A stretch of 64,000 nucleotides of DNA from Magicicada septendecula (lineage: Eukaryota; Arthropoda; Insecta; Hemiptera; Cicadidae): the NCBI GenBank assembly GCA_034769895.1, contig CM068373.1, positions 437,081,080 to 437,145,079 on the forward strand. The letters run 5' to 3'. Below are positions 22,136-34,364 of this stretch, in pieces (the first letter of the stretch is position 1; each line of letters begins with the position of its first letter). The position numbers and the translations under genes were made by a program. The notes under the pieces are model-generated. The model ran no database searches and was not told the origin of the DNA. It saw only the letters and a list, made by a program, of their open reading frames with translations.

Positions 22136-23002
22136 TATGCCTTCCTATAAGAATTGATTAATTCTGAATTCGTATATTTATTTTTTATTGAAGAATTCAT
22201 CAGTTGTTGTACATTTCCACGTCGACTCTTATGCTTTTTTATATATCCCTTCACTTTCTTCTATTTGAATCATAATTATTTCCTTTCTATGTAATTATCT
22301 CCCTTGTTTATTTAATTCCCTAATTCCCTAACATAAGTTTAGCTGGGGCAGTTCAGAGTGGCTCACTTTGGCATACAACTCCACTGGCCATACTAACATC
22401 AATAAATACAGAGGCACATCATCTCTGTTAATAATACAAATGATTGCTGGAACATTTCATCAGTCAATTCATCTCAAATTAATTTAAAATATAAAGTGGT
22501 CGTTCTTTCGACAAATAATAAATATCCTTGGGATCATCTCACGCATCTGCGGTTTATACATTGTTATATTCTCTTCTTCTTGATTCAACTTAACTAAATT
22601 CTTCACATTTTACAGGGATAGTTTGTTTACATTTCATCACTGGTATACTCTCATGATCATCTTCGTTAATATATTATTTTTTCATTCTTCTTTGTCATCA
22701 ATTAATCTCTTCTCTTGGTATTACATTAAACGTCATTTCATAATCTTCTTCATTTTCATGATTCACTTCTTCGGGTTATATTTCATTTGGTATAGGCTCT
22801 CTTCTAGTGTCTTGCCTCGTGTTTGTGTGTCATCTATTATCTACATCAATGCTATTTATTTGCTTTCATTCCTCCAACTTCTTACCTTCTTCTCGTTCTG
22901 TATATCACCTAGTCCATCGTCTCCTCTTTTAGTAGTACGCGTAAGTTGGTATTTTACTTGTTGACTTGGCTCTTGGAAATTATAATTTTTGATATTAGTG
23001 CC
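22136..23002 (-). other. 3' untranslated region of copy A, distal part
   Basis: Matches 45936-46802 of copy B. No env-like frame in element orientation. A hydrophobic plus-strand frame at 22623-22964 is antisense and T-rich. The weak purine stretch AGGAAGG next to the LTR on the minus strand is the likely polypurine tract. Confidence 0.7.
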
Positions 23003-23006
23003 ATGG

Positions 23007-24193
23007 TGTGATGTTCTACTTTATCAATCACATCAATTTACCCCAATCTCAATTTAACTTGTACTTACCAGCACGATTACTTCTTCAAGGTCCCAGGATT
23101 CGATCGCATGTAGCTGGATACAAACATGGTCTATGGGTTACGCAAAGCAATGACACAACTCATGTTTGAAGAGAATTACTATTTATTGTCAAATACTTTT
23201 GAGTTGTTATAAGAATTTGGAAGGTTCGTTTAGATACACTTCTAAAGTTGTGCCACGCAATCATAATCAAACTTATGGACTACAGCTTACCTTGTATATC
23301 ACATAAACACAATTATCAACACAGATACAAACGGAAAGCAGCCCAGCTTTGCACACACTCACATTCACACTATAAATTATAAACCCCTTAACATTTTCCA
23401 ATTAATTTCCACACCCCAAATGCCGACCACGCGGTCACCGCACACGCGTATTGTTTAGTTACACTGTCTTTCTTACAGAAGAAAAAAAATCTCTTGACTA
23501 CTGCCCCTAGGTGGATTGACCGCGGTTACATAACAATTTGTTGTAATCAGCACCTTTTCTACTGATAAATTAAAACTTTGTTAGCGAGCCTACTTTAATT
23601 GTACCGGCGCCGGTGGCTTCAACTGGTAGACTGACTACGGTAAGGTAACAGGTACCGCTATTGTGATCTCATAGTTGTATGGAAGTCACGGCCTTCCCCT
23701 TCGTTGCCGAAGTTCCGCTCCATGCCATGCCTGTAGTTTTTTAGGTTAACATGGTCACTGATTTCAATTAGGCACAGGCTGACGTCATGGTAGGAACCGG
23801 ACGTAAACAGCACTTCCTGCCGCTCAAAAGCGCATTGCTGAATTTTACTCGTCCCAGGACATCCTGTTTTGTGGCTGGATGCGTCACTCGAGCTGTGGTG
23901 GTACAGTTGCGTCTGTGTGCCGCTACACAAGTACAGATTTCTGAGAAGTTTGAAGGGGGTAAATGCTTCGCTCGTCGCGTTACACAATAACACCTGCGTC
24001 TTACTGCTTTGTTTCAAACTGTTTCTTAACACAATGGAAATAACGTTGCCATGCGTTCTGTTATAATGGAATGAATCTGGCTGCACAATAATTTTCACAA
24101 CTTTTGACAAACCCGTCCAAAAATGAAATAAATAAAAGATATAAATGCCCCCTACTGTTAAAAATAAAAACACCCAAAAATTGACCCGCTACA
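23007..24193 (-). repeat. 3' LTR of element C
   Basis: Same length as the right LTR. A 171-codon frame at 24173-23658 occurs in both LTRs in element orientation but lacks an ATG near its start, so I do not call a gene. Confidence 0.95.
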
Positions 24194-24203
24194 ATACCCC
24201 CTC
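24194..24203 (-). promoter_or_regulatory. Polypurine tract of element C
   Basis: GAGGGGGTAT on the minus strand directly abuts the 3' LTR, the expected site of plus-strand priming. Confidence 0.75.
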
Positions 24204-27200
24204 GATGAGAATTCTGCTGTTCACAACAGAAGAAATCTCATCGACAAACTCCGAAGAGGACCGGTGAGGAACTGGTGCCAACAACCCCCTTGTTCTTAAT
24301 CTCATGGGTACACGACCCCCCTGGCTCAGCGACTATGGACTCATCTGAACGAGATCACTGGACTTCTCCGTAAGAGATCCCAACACCGAGAAATCGAACA
24401 GACTCGCACCACAGCGCACCTCGCCTTTTAACATGCTACCCCCAAAAATCCTCAATCCCTGGCTCCGATTATGCCAGATCCTCCACCGATATGTTTCCCC
24501 TTGTATGAAAGCTGGGCTGCCTTTAGCAAATACTGGGCTCACGCATACTAACATTACATGTTGCCATAACACAAAAAAAAAAAAAAAAATTCTTTTAAAA
24601 TTTATTAAAAATAAAAAAAAATTCAAAATTCAAAAAAATAATATTTTATCAAAAATTCTCTTCCTCTTTTTTCTTTTTTTTCTTTTAAAATGACTTAAAT
24701 TAAGCGTTTCTTCTACTTGAACAAATCCTTAACCTAACATGTCTTAGTCTAACAATACAGTGCAGTACAATAAATCAGTAAACTAAACAATTAACAAAAC
24801 AACAACACGTGGTAAATACACACATAATAAAACAATCCCTACCTAAAATATGCATTCGCTGGCAGGCGAAAAATCAAAAAAAAATTTTTTTTTTTTTTTC
24901 AAAGAATTAAAATTCCCAAAAATTTTAAAATTCAAAAAAAAATTTATTTAAATGTTTTCTTCCTATTTAGACATTATTTTAAAATTGGTTTAAATTGATT
25001 AAACAAACAAATTAAAATTGACTTCCTACTATACAAGCTCAGTAGGTGTATGAACTCATCAGCTGATCGAAACTAGGTCAAGTCCAAAACCCTTGACCTA
25101 CATATGTTATGCACAATTTCTATCTAAAACACATTTGACATCTGTAATATCCCATCTTGAAATACAAAACATAGTAACATAAAATATTTAAAATTACAAA
25201 ATATTAATATAAATGATCATCAGCTTGATATTTAAATTATTTAAAACAAACAATTCTTACTTGTATCTTGTTTTCCAAATTTTATCAAAATTCTGTCACT
25301 GGTTGAAAAAAATAAACAATTGTATATTCGTTATTATAAATTCCTCTCTTTAGTTAACAGTTTAATTCTACAGTACTGTGGGCGATGTAAATCATTTAAT
25401 CTCATTTACTGTATTAGATCTGTATACATACATAATCTTTCTCCCTTTGACTCTAACTTCTAACAACTTCGACTCCCATGACACCCATCTCTATCAAAAT
25501 ATCTATCAAAACAAGACACTCTAAACCCCAACTTACCATTTAACACAAATCGCCACCTTCTCCCTTATATAAAAAAAAAAATAGTCTCCAACCCTTTGTA
25601 CATAGGATACGTGTTTCCCCTACCCAAAACTCAATTCCCTTATTTGGCGGCCTGGATTCTACCTAAGGCGGCCCCTTCCCCACTAAAATCTATCCCTATC
25701 CCGTCCCAACCCTTGTTGCGGACTCCCCAATACACTACCCCCTAATACAAATTTGCCATCCCCCAAAAAATCTCAATCTCATTACCTTACTACAAATACA
25801 CAAAATAACCTCATTAATTATAAACATAAATATATCATTCAGAACTCTCCAATTATTCTCCATTACTCCTGTGTCAACATCAATACTACTTAAAATTCTA
25901 CAACATACATTAATTCAAAACAACATATTATTCTCTAAACAATATTATTCTCTCCTATTTCAACTTCACTTTGAATTCAATTTGGACAGATCTACTTGTC
26001 CCGTAAAATATTCATCACCCAAAAACTCTCTTTTGTTAACTTGCATAAATTATTACTTTATTTCTTATTATCATTATTGTTATCATTACTCCAAAACATC
26101 TGTAATACATTAAAAACATTACCTTGGACATCAATTACTTAAAACATTTATAACTAATATACCAGTGACATGTTACTGCTGATCAGCTGATATCCTAACA
26201 TAATGAAAACACATCTCAAATTGAACAAATTACATGGAATACATTATCAATACTTACTTCTATTATGTTGATTGCCTGCCAGGCGTCTAATTATTGGCTT
26301 AATTTGAAATATACACATATCATGAAAACACATATTCTTATCAATGCCTATACCTAACATACAACAATAAAATAATACATTTAAAAGCGCATAATGAACA
26401 CCTTATTTTTAAATATCTAAGCAGCTAGTTGCCTGAACAGAGCACAAGCAGTTTTATTTGATCAAACTTTGAATAAAAAAATGTATGTTATAAGATTTAC
26501 ATTCGTGACTCCTTTGCGTCACCTCCCAGCCACACACACTATTTCAAATTATGGAGGACTGTCTCGCCCTTGCGCTTCGACAGAGACTGTATATTTTGGA
26601 GCAGGTTTTTACCTCTCCGTGTCTCTGCTTCCGCTATTAAGTTTTAAAAGTACTGAACATCATCATGTTCTTGCTATAAAATGATACACCCTTAAAACGG
26701 ATCTACCACCTGTCTTGCTACCCCAAAGCGGGCAGAGTGGCAGCCGCTGTTCCATAGTTCCGGGAAGATTTCCCCTAAGTTCTCCCCCCATTGAATTTCA
26801 AATATGTACCAATTTCAAGTCAGCTATGGTCAAGGGACTTGATATGACCATAGCTGGCCGCTAGCCAAAACCACGGTTAGTGCTGGTAAGACAGTAACCG
26901 CCCGAAAAGTCGGGGAAATCTAACTTTAATTTAATTTCCTGTTACACATCACTACTATGTGCGACACTGTCATTTAGTAATGTGTGTAAACTTTAATTTA
27001 CACGGATAAGGTGTGCCGCACATTTATCGCCATTTTGGCCTCCGATGGGGGTAACGCTCACTGTTACCCCCAACCCATTTCGCTATTTGCGAGAGCACAG
27101 GCCACCCCCACAATAGCCACTTAAGAGCTAATTAACTAATTAACAATTGAAACTAAACTTGCTACATACGCAGTTCCACACTCCATTGTTATTATCACTT

Positions 27201-29083
27201 CATTGAGCACCAATCTACCCCCCAAAATCATCCCCACTTCTTGTATTGATACCAAGTTTTTATTTTGTTACACATTTTTTAAAACGTTCCCATACTCACT
27301 GATACTAAACTTGACAATTGTTTTTGGTCACTTAATTCTAAAATTTATTTAATTTTGAAATTATATGCATTCCATTTTTTTTTTTCAAAACTTTTAAAAT
27401 TCAAAAAAAAATTAAATTCATTGTTAAAAATCATTGTTCTATTAATTTGAATACCAAATTAATTTAATGGTTTTTTTAATTTCTCAAACCCTAAGTTACA
27501 ATAATTAACTCATGATTATTTTAGCAAAAAAATTTACTTTAATTCTTTTGTGTCACAATAGGGTTTTGCTCAAGATACTGATTCAGCAGACTACAACATT
27601 TCTTGTTATTGTCACCAAGCATGACCACAGGCTTGAGTCATAACATCCTACACCTGTTTACTGTTTACCTAAACACAGTTGTGTGCCGGACTTGTTTTCA
27701 TAAACAACAGTTATAAACATTCTCAATTTCAGCATTCATAGTCTAAACATTCTGGTTACGTCATATATTGCCATACCTGCTTACTACACTTTTCGGATTT
27801 TATAAATCTTTTAGATAACATATTTGTCTCTTAGATTTTTTATTCCAATTCAGATCAGATATATTTTTGATTCATTAATAAAAGTAGCCCTTTTAAATTA
27901 TTTGTTTAACTAGAAAATTCTCTAACAGTCTCCGCCCAAAACCGTTTGACTTTAATTACAGCTGTATGAAGTTAATATATAAAATATGTAGAATTACAAT
28001 TTCAATTTGCAGTTGGAATTTACACAGCACTAACATTGACAATATTAAGTTACTCCAGGGGTGGTTACAATTCTATTTCATCTCTTAGTACATTCAAAAC
28101 AATTTCCATGACTTCGATTACAATTTCAAAATGATTCTACGTGATTAAATGTTTCAGTTTTTCTTAATAATTCAATAAATTTTACAAACATTACATCATT
28201 GGTTCTGATCTCTCTTCAAATTCCTCCACAATCACATTCTTAATACCATAATCCCCTACTCATAACCTAACATAGCAGGTACCACAAAATAATTATTAAA
28301 CCCTTTGGTTACATAAGTTTACTTTAAAATATTTTCCAAAATTATTTTTTCTTAATTACCTGTAAATAGGTTATATGTTACATGTACCGCATCATTGTGT
28401 ACAGAGATGCGACTGAAGGCGAACGGAACCCCTACATCCATAACGGTGAATAACCACCCTTTTGCAGAACTCAATTCCTTATCTGCCTCCTTCCCAAAAA
28501 ATGCACACAAACCACAACCACTAATCTACAGCCCCATCTCGGTATACGATAATCCTATTAAACTATACAGTAAAATTGATTATTTCATTTGTCTACTCAG
28601 CCACAAAACTTCTCCACTACCTACCTAATTAAGGGATGAGTTTACAAGTCATAAATAACGCCAGTTTATTTAATTTTGAGGATTACCCTAATGTAGTATT
28701 TAGAATTAAGGCAATCAAATGGTTCAAAAAAGTGTGCCAATTTGTGTAACTATTGTTTATGTGTTTACTCTAAGGGGAGGGTTAGGGAAATCGGGAAGAT
28801 AAAAGGGATAAGGATTATTAAAAGGTCAAGAACCAGGACTAAAGGTAGGGACAAAGCTTCCTCCGAAAACAAGGGTAAATGGAGAAAACCAAGGCTCGCG
28901 TGGGCAGGGGCGCGTCCCTGAAATAGACGAACCCCACTGGGACAAGTGGGGATCCTCTATCCGCTACCACTTACTGTTTTATATTATTCATAGTTATTTA
29001 TAATTATTTAACTATAGGTTTATTATAGTGGTTTAGTTATATTTAATTACAGGATTCAATGTATTATTTTGTTTATTATTATT
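24204..29083 (-). other. 4.9-kb non-coding 3' region of element C
   Basis: Between the end of pol and the 3' LTR no minus-strand frame longer than about 100 codons exists. This is where env would sit in an errantivirus-like element, but I see no env features. Homopolymer-rich blocks such as TTTTAAAATTCAAAAAAAA recur near 24880-24945 and 27375-27412. A GC-richer stretch lies at 26700-27120 and a G-rich one near 28890-28960. Confidence 0.7.
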
Positions 29084-31651
29084 TCATTTTGACCAATACC
29101 TTCTTAAGTTGGTGGCGTTATGGGTACCCACTATTTCCCCCGTTGTTTGGTTTCGTAAAACATAAGCATTATCCATTTTAATGTCAACAACCTCATACGG
29201 TCCTTCATACAACAAAAAGAATTTTTTGATCTCTTTATCTTGTGCACTAGATAAATCATGTCGTCTCACTAATACTAGCTGCCCTATCTCATATTTGACC
29301 CACTTACCTTGGCCATCATGCTTTTGTTTTTTCTTCTCTCCCTTGGTGAGCAGGCTCTCGTTGGCAAGTCGTATTTTTACAACTTTGTCCACAACTCTTT
29401 CTTCCGGTGGATATTCAAAAAGTTGTTCCAATATTCTGGGTGGACGGCTTCCCTTGATTAGTTCGTACGGTGTAAATCCTGTAGAATCATGGGTTGTGCT
29501 GTTTAACCATTCCTCCACCTTCTTCACATACAACGGCCACTCTGTATGTTTGGAGTGACAATACGCCCTGAATATTCTACCGATTTCTCGCATCACCCGC
29601 TCTGCCTGGTTCGACTGTGGATGGTAAACTGCCGTGTGTTTGGGTATGATGCCTTCCCAGCCAAGAGTCTGTCTCCACTTGCCGCTGATGAACTGCGGTC
29701 CGTGATCAGATAAAATTACCTTCGGCTTCCCTACGTTGATCATGTAGTCCTTTGTGATCTTCTCGCTGAGTACTTTGCTAGTAGCTCTCTTTACACTATA
29801 TAACCTAACAAACTTAGTAAAAGTATCCAAAACAACAAAAATATATATCACTCCTCCTCTACCTTTAGGCAATGGCCCATACAAATCTACCGCAACTAAA
29901 TCGAAAGGTCTTTCTACTTTAATATACTTCATTTCACCTTCAACCCTGTAATTTACTGCTTTAGACTTTTGACACAGATCGCAAACTTGTAATACTCTTC
30001 TAACTCTCTTCTCCATATTTTTAAAGACACAAGATTCTTTTAATATATTTGCACATTTTTTTGCCCCAAAATGACCATGTCTTATGTGACAATCCCAGAT
30101 AATTCTATCTACTAATTCATCGGGTATCATTAACCTCCAATCCCTTTCACCCCCTTCTACTTTCTTAAACAGGATTCCCTTATGTATCTGGAAATGTGTA
30201 TTATACTCTGAACCATTAATATCTGCTTCTAAACTAGTTATTATCTTACCCAATTTATTTTCTGATCTTTGTCTGTCTTTAATTTCCCTTAAGTCCTCCC
30301 CAAAAATTCTATCGTCCCTAGTTAATCGAAAAATTTCTATTTCTTTAAGATCTCTACCTGTCTTATTATCTATAGTGTCTACCCTGGACAAAGTGTCCGG
30401 TACTTTATTATCTGACCCCTTAATATACTCCCAAGAAAAGTTGTACTCTTGTAAAGCTAGTACCCACCTGGTTAATCTGCTATGCGTCAGCTTACATGTA
30501 TTTAAGAATGATAGGGCCTTATGGTCGGTCCTGATGACGGTTTCGTTTCCTAGCAGGTAAGTGCGGAATTTCTTCATAGCAAAGACGATGCTCAGCAATT
30601 CCTTTTCGGTAGTAGTGTAATTTTTCTCTGCTGCCAATAAGGTTCTGCTGGCGAAAGCGATGGCCCTGTGCTCCTGATCCTCCCCCTCCTGGTAAAGCTC
30701 TGCGCCGAGGGCTATGTTGCTGGCATCTGTCTGTAAATAAAACTTTCTCTGAAAATCGGGGTGATTCATCATTATTGTGTCTATAAATTTCTCTTTAATT
30801 TCATTGAAAATAGTTCTCTCCTCCTCTCCCCATTTCCATTGTTTATTCTTTTGTAAAACAGCACTTAACTTAGAGGTAATATGTGCATAATTTCTCTGGA
30901 ATTTTCTATAAAAATTGCATAATCCTAGAAAACTCTGCAACTGTTTAATATTTTTCGGTTCTGGAAAACGTATGATAGCTTCTACTTTGTCTGGGTTTGC
31001 TAAAATTCCTTCAGGAGTTATAATGAAGCCCAAAAAATGTATTTTGGTTTGTAAAAATTTCGACTTATCCCAATTAACAGTTAATGCACCCTGTCGTAAT
31101 TTATTTAAAACATACTCTATGTGTTCTACGTGTTCAGGGAATGTTCTTGATGCTATTAGTATGTCGTCAACATATACAGTCAAAAAATCTAAATCTTTCG
31201 GTTGTAATATCATGTCTAGGCACTTAATAAAGCTTGCTACACTAGTGTTAAGCCCAAATGGCAGGCGTTTAAATTGATAATTTTTTCCATTGAACAGGAA
31301 TGCAGTAAACTTACGGCTTTCTGGCGCTAATGGGACTTGCCAGTAGCCCGCCGTTAAATCTAAGGACGTCATATATCTGACCCCACTAAACTTTTGAAAA
31401 ATTTCGTTCATGGCTTCCGGTGATTCCCGGTCAGGTATTATAATCTGATTAATTTTTCTAGCGTCTAAACACAATCTTACCTTTCCATCCTTTTTGATGA
31501 CCACTACCAATGGATTCGAGTAAGGCGATATAGATCTTTCGATGATGTCCCCTTCCATCATGCGGTCCAGCTCTTCTTGAACGGCTCTCCTCTTTGAAAA
31601 TGGCACTGGGTAACTTCTCTGCATGTAGGGTGAGTGCTCTCGTATCTTCAA
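29084..31651 (-). CDS. Element C pol: RT, RNase H, integrase
   Basis: 855 codons. RT: KKDGKVRLCLDARKINQ, motif A LDLTAGYWQVPL, motif C YVDD at 31174-31163. RNase H: LQTDASNIALGAELYQ, TTTEKELLSIVFA, RTDHKALSFL. Integrase: an HHCC finger (IRHGHFGAKK..CDLCQKSK), then AVDLYGPLP, LSDHGPQF and NQAERV supplying the Asp, Asp and Glu triad, and a C-terminal YEGPYEV chromo/SH3-like end. All catalytic residues are present. It is separated from the in-frame protease only by a TAG at 31652-31654, so it would be translated only by readthrough or if that codon is a mutation. Confidence 0.92.
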   Translation of the reverse strand: MKIREHSPYMQRSYPVPFSKRRAVQEELDRMMEGDIIERSISPYSNPLVVVIKKDGKVRLCLDARKINQIIIPDRESPEAMNEIFQKFSGVRYMTSLDLTAGYWQVPLAPESRKFTAFLFNGKNYQFKRLPFGLNTSVASFIKCLDMILQPKDLDFLTVYVDDILIASRTFPEHVEHIEYVLNKLRQGALTVNWDKSKFLQTKIHFLGFIITPEGILANPDKVEAIIRFPEPKNIKQLQSFLGLCNFYRKFQRNYAHITSKLSAVLQKNKQWKWGEEERTIFNEIKEKFIDTIMMNHPDFQRKFYLQTDASNIALGAELYQEGEDQEHRAIAFASRTLLAAEKNYTTTEKELLSIVFAMKKFRTYLLGNETVIRTDHKALSFLNTCKLTHSRLTRWVLALQEYNFSWEYIKGSDNKVPDTLSRVDTIDNKTGRDLKEIEIFRLTRDDRIFGEDLREIKDRQRSENKLGKIITSLEADINGSEYNTHFQIHKGILFKKVEGGERDWRLMIPDELVDRIIWDCHIRHGHFGAKKCANILKESCVFKNMEKRVRRVLQVCDLCQKSKAVNYRVEGEMKYIKVERPFDLVAVDLYGPLPKGRGGVIYIFVVLDTFTKFVRLYSVKRATSKVLSEKITKDYMINVGKPKVILSDHGPQFISGKWRQTLGWEGIIPKHTAVYHPQSNQAERVMREIGRIFRAYCHSKHTEWPLYVKKVEEWLNSTTHDSTGFTPYELIKGSRPPRILEQLFEYPPEERVVDKVVKIRLANESLLTKGEKKKQKHDGQGKWVKYEIGQLVLVRRHDLSSAQDKEIKKFFLLYEGPYEVVDIKMDNAYVLRNQTTGEIVGTHNATNLRRYWSK

Positions 31652-32440
31652 CTAGCATACATAGTCCCTGGCTTTTCCAGGCAACTCAGCAAATACATCT
31701 CTGAAATGTTCAATAACCGCCCACAACTCCTGTCGTTGGGGACCCCCTACAACTCCACCCTCATTAACAAATTTCGCTGCCCTATTTTCCCATACTCTAT
31801 CATCATTCTCCCTACTCTCTCTCTCTTGACACACATTCACTCTTGTTTCTATCATTCCCTCGCCTACTCGGTTTTGTATCATCTTTACACCCGCAACTCT
31901 AGCCTTATCTAACACCCTCTTAAAATCTACCCTGATTTGTTCATGCCCCTTATTAAATTCCACTATTCTCTGGTTAAAATCAATTACTGCTTTATTTCTC
32001 TCCAAAAAATCATTTCCCAGAATTATATCTAAATTCAAACCCTTAACTACTAGAAAAGTATTTTCAAACTCTATTCCATTAATATATACATTTAATTGAA
32101 CTTGTTTAGTAACTCGTTTACTTCGTACTCCCGTCACCCCCACTACTGTTACTCCCGCTACTGGTAATGACGGAATATGCTTATTTACCCTTTGTAATTC
32201 ACCCAGTACATTCTCTGAAACTACTGATATCTCGCTACCCGTATCAATCAATGTTTTGTAATCCTTACCTTCTATGGTTATAGAGACCTCCGTCAGTCCG
32301 GTTTTGGTTTCTGTCGTTTGTGTAGCATCCTCCTCCAGTAACTCCTCCGCCATGTCTCTGATAATTATATTACTGCGGTAGTTCTGTTCCTCTTGGACCC
32401 CCAGGTTCTCCTCCGACAATGGATGGGCCCTGTTTTCCAT
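31652..32440 (-). pseudogene. Element C protease region, ends at in-frame TAG
   Basis: About 262 codons in the same frame as RT. YKTLIDTGSEISVVS carries the DTG of a retroviral-type aspartic protease, followed by LDIILGNDFLE, the usual second block. It ends ..DYVC then TAG at the protease-RT junction, where related elements read on. The frame is open upstream of its ATG (32440) into gag, so it is most likely made by -1 frameshifting from gag rather than from its own start. Confidence 0.85.
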
Positions 32441-32458
32441 TGTCTCCTCTAGTTTCCC
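32415..32458 (-). promoter_or_regulatory. Predicted -1 frameshift signal, element C gag-pol
   Basis: In the gag frame the heptamer G GGA AAC (32458-32452) sits right before the gag stop TAG (32451-32449) and fits X XXY YYZ. Seven bases downstream GACAATGG (32444-32437) pairs perfectly with CCATTGTC (32422-32415) across a 14-base loop containing GGGCCC. Pol is in the -1 frame and open across the site. GGGAAAC is a known retroviral slippery heptamer. Function is inferred. Confidence 0.75.
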
Positions 32459-34191
32459 GTGGATGGACCCGCTACCGCCTGGTTGTATCCACCTCGGCCT
32501 CTATTTCCGCTTCCGTTTCCTCTCGGTGCTCCTCTGGCGTTCTCACCTCCTCTCTGCGGCTGACTCTGTTGCTGGTACGTTCTCTCGCTGCGTTGGCATT
32601 CTCTCGGTTTGTGGCATCTAAAACAGGTTGTTCTTATAGCATAGTTTTCAACACTACAATCGGCACATCGCCAACCCTCACCTCGATTATCATTACTTCC
32701 CCCTCTCGCCCCTCGGTGAAAATTTGGTATTCCCCGAGATTGGTTATGATTAACATTCATATGTGTTGTTGGTGCGTTTATTCGCCTACTCATGTCACGT
32801 TCCCGTATGTTCTGAAAAATATCCAATATTTTTTCTAGTTCCGTAATCTCTAAAATTTCGCGCGTCACTAGCGTAATCTGTATTTCTCTGGGAAAATGCT
32901 TACTTATATGTCGGACGAACGATCTAAATGGTAACGGTGGCTCTAAATACTTGGCCTCATTGTATAATCGCATTACATACATAGTTACGTTGCTCCCTTG
33001 GGTTCCAAAATTACCTGGTCCCATAATTTTACTTCACAATATTTCTTGTTCCTCCTCCGACCAATATTTCTCTCTAAAGGCCGTCTCAAAACGCTAATAA
33101 TTTACCCAGTCTACTTTATGTACCTCCGCCCATACCGCGGAATTCCCTCTAAAACACTTCATTACTTTTAACAGTTGTACCTCCCAACTACTTCTACAAA
33201 ACTGATGGAATTCTTTGATTCTATTTAAAAACTGCATAGGGTGTACCCCCCTGTTTTCACAATTAAACAACTCCAAATCAATATCGCTATTCACGTCTTT
33301 AGTAATGACTATTTGTTCAGTAACGCTATTAAGTTTTTCGTTTATAGCTATATTCAATTCATCTTTAACATTCACTATACTCTGTTCAATTGATGCAAAT
33401 ATATTGTTATTTAAACTCTCAATTTGTACATGACGCTTATCTATAGTATTCACTGTATTTTGTATAGCTTGTATCTCTGTTTTACAACTACTTTCTATTT
33501 CATTGATTTTGACATTAGTACTAATTTCAAGTGTTTCAATCTTATTAGCTACACAATTCAACTTGTACTCATTACTAACATTACATTCATCTATTTTACG
33601 ATCAAGAATTTCAGTTACTTTCTGCATTTGTTTATTAGTTTTTTCTACCACACTACTCTCTATTTCGTCAATTCTATTATTCATGCTGTTTAATGAATTA
33701 CTCAACTTCTCGTTTAATTCAAATTTTAATTCATGAAAATTATTTTCGCATTTCATTTTTACCTCATCAATATCAAATTTGAGTGCATCAAATTTAGCGT
33801 CGAATTTATTCAATTTTATATCGTTATTGTCGAAACGACTATTCATTACATTGAATTTGGTCTCAATTTCATCAAAACGATTATTTAATTCCCTACTTTG
33901 TCTGTCTAATTTTATGTCATTATTGTCAAAACGACTATCAAATTTATTATTCATTTTTTCTAATTGATTAAGTATAATACTCATTAGATCGTCATTCACC
34001 TTATTGTATTTTGTTGAGGTCGGGGTCAACTGCACACCCGAGTCTTCAGTTACATTACTCTGGTCACTTAAGTTTATCTCTCCTTTCTCTTGACTCGCAC
34101 TTGGAGTCGAGTGTGCTTCAAAATTACTAATGTTTGAGTCGTCGAAAACTTCGACACTCATTTTATTTACGTTATTTTCGTTATCTGACAT
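32449..34191 (-). pseudogene. Element C gag with coiled coil and RanBP2-type zinc finger
   Basis: Starts at ATG 34191. About 300 residues of heptad-rich coiled coil, with the motif SRFDNNDIKL repeated, precede a capsid-like region (FLNRIKEFHQFC..WAEVHKVDWVNY). In the same frame come TAG (33096-33094) and TGA (33036-33034), after which capsid sequence continues. The C-terminal part (32673-32614) reads W-x-C-x2-C-x3-N-x6-C-x2-C, a RanBP2-type finger, then an Arg/Gly/Asn-rich tail. No CCHC knuckle is present. The two stops make it a pseudogene unless readthrough occurs. Confidence 0.85.
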
Positions 34192-34364
34192 TTTGTGTTA
34201 TTGATATACTTAAATTAAATAAATTGCTTAAATGGATTAATTAAATACATACTGTAATTACTTAAATTTTGTAATATTCTGTTAGGTTGCTACGCTAACC
34301 CAGAACATGTTTGTATCTCTGTAGATGCGGAATTTAATTAACTAATTATAATTAACTATAATTA

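Noticed and set aside
22623-22964. 113-codon membrane-like plus-strand frame, also at 46423-46764, considered as env
   Set aside because: Wrong strand for env, T-rich composition, no glycosylation/furin/fusion-peptide pattern.
23658-24173. 171-codon frame in element C LTRs (also 35036-35551), hydrophobic N-terminus, resembling an LTR-encoded accessory gene
   Set aside because: No ATG near the start (it opens on GTG just after a stop). Both LTRs are near-identical by descent, so conservation is uninformative.
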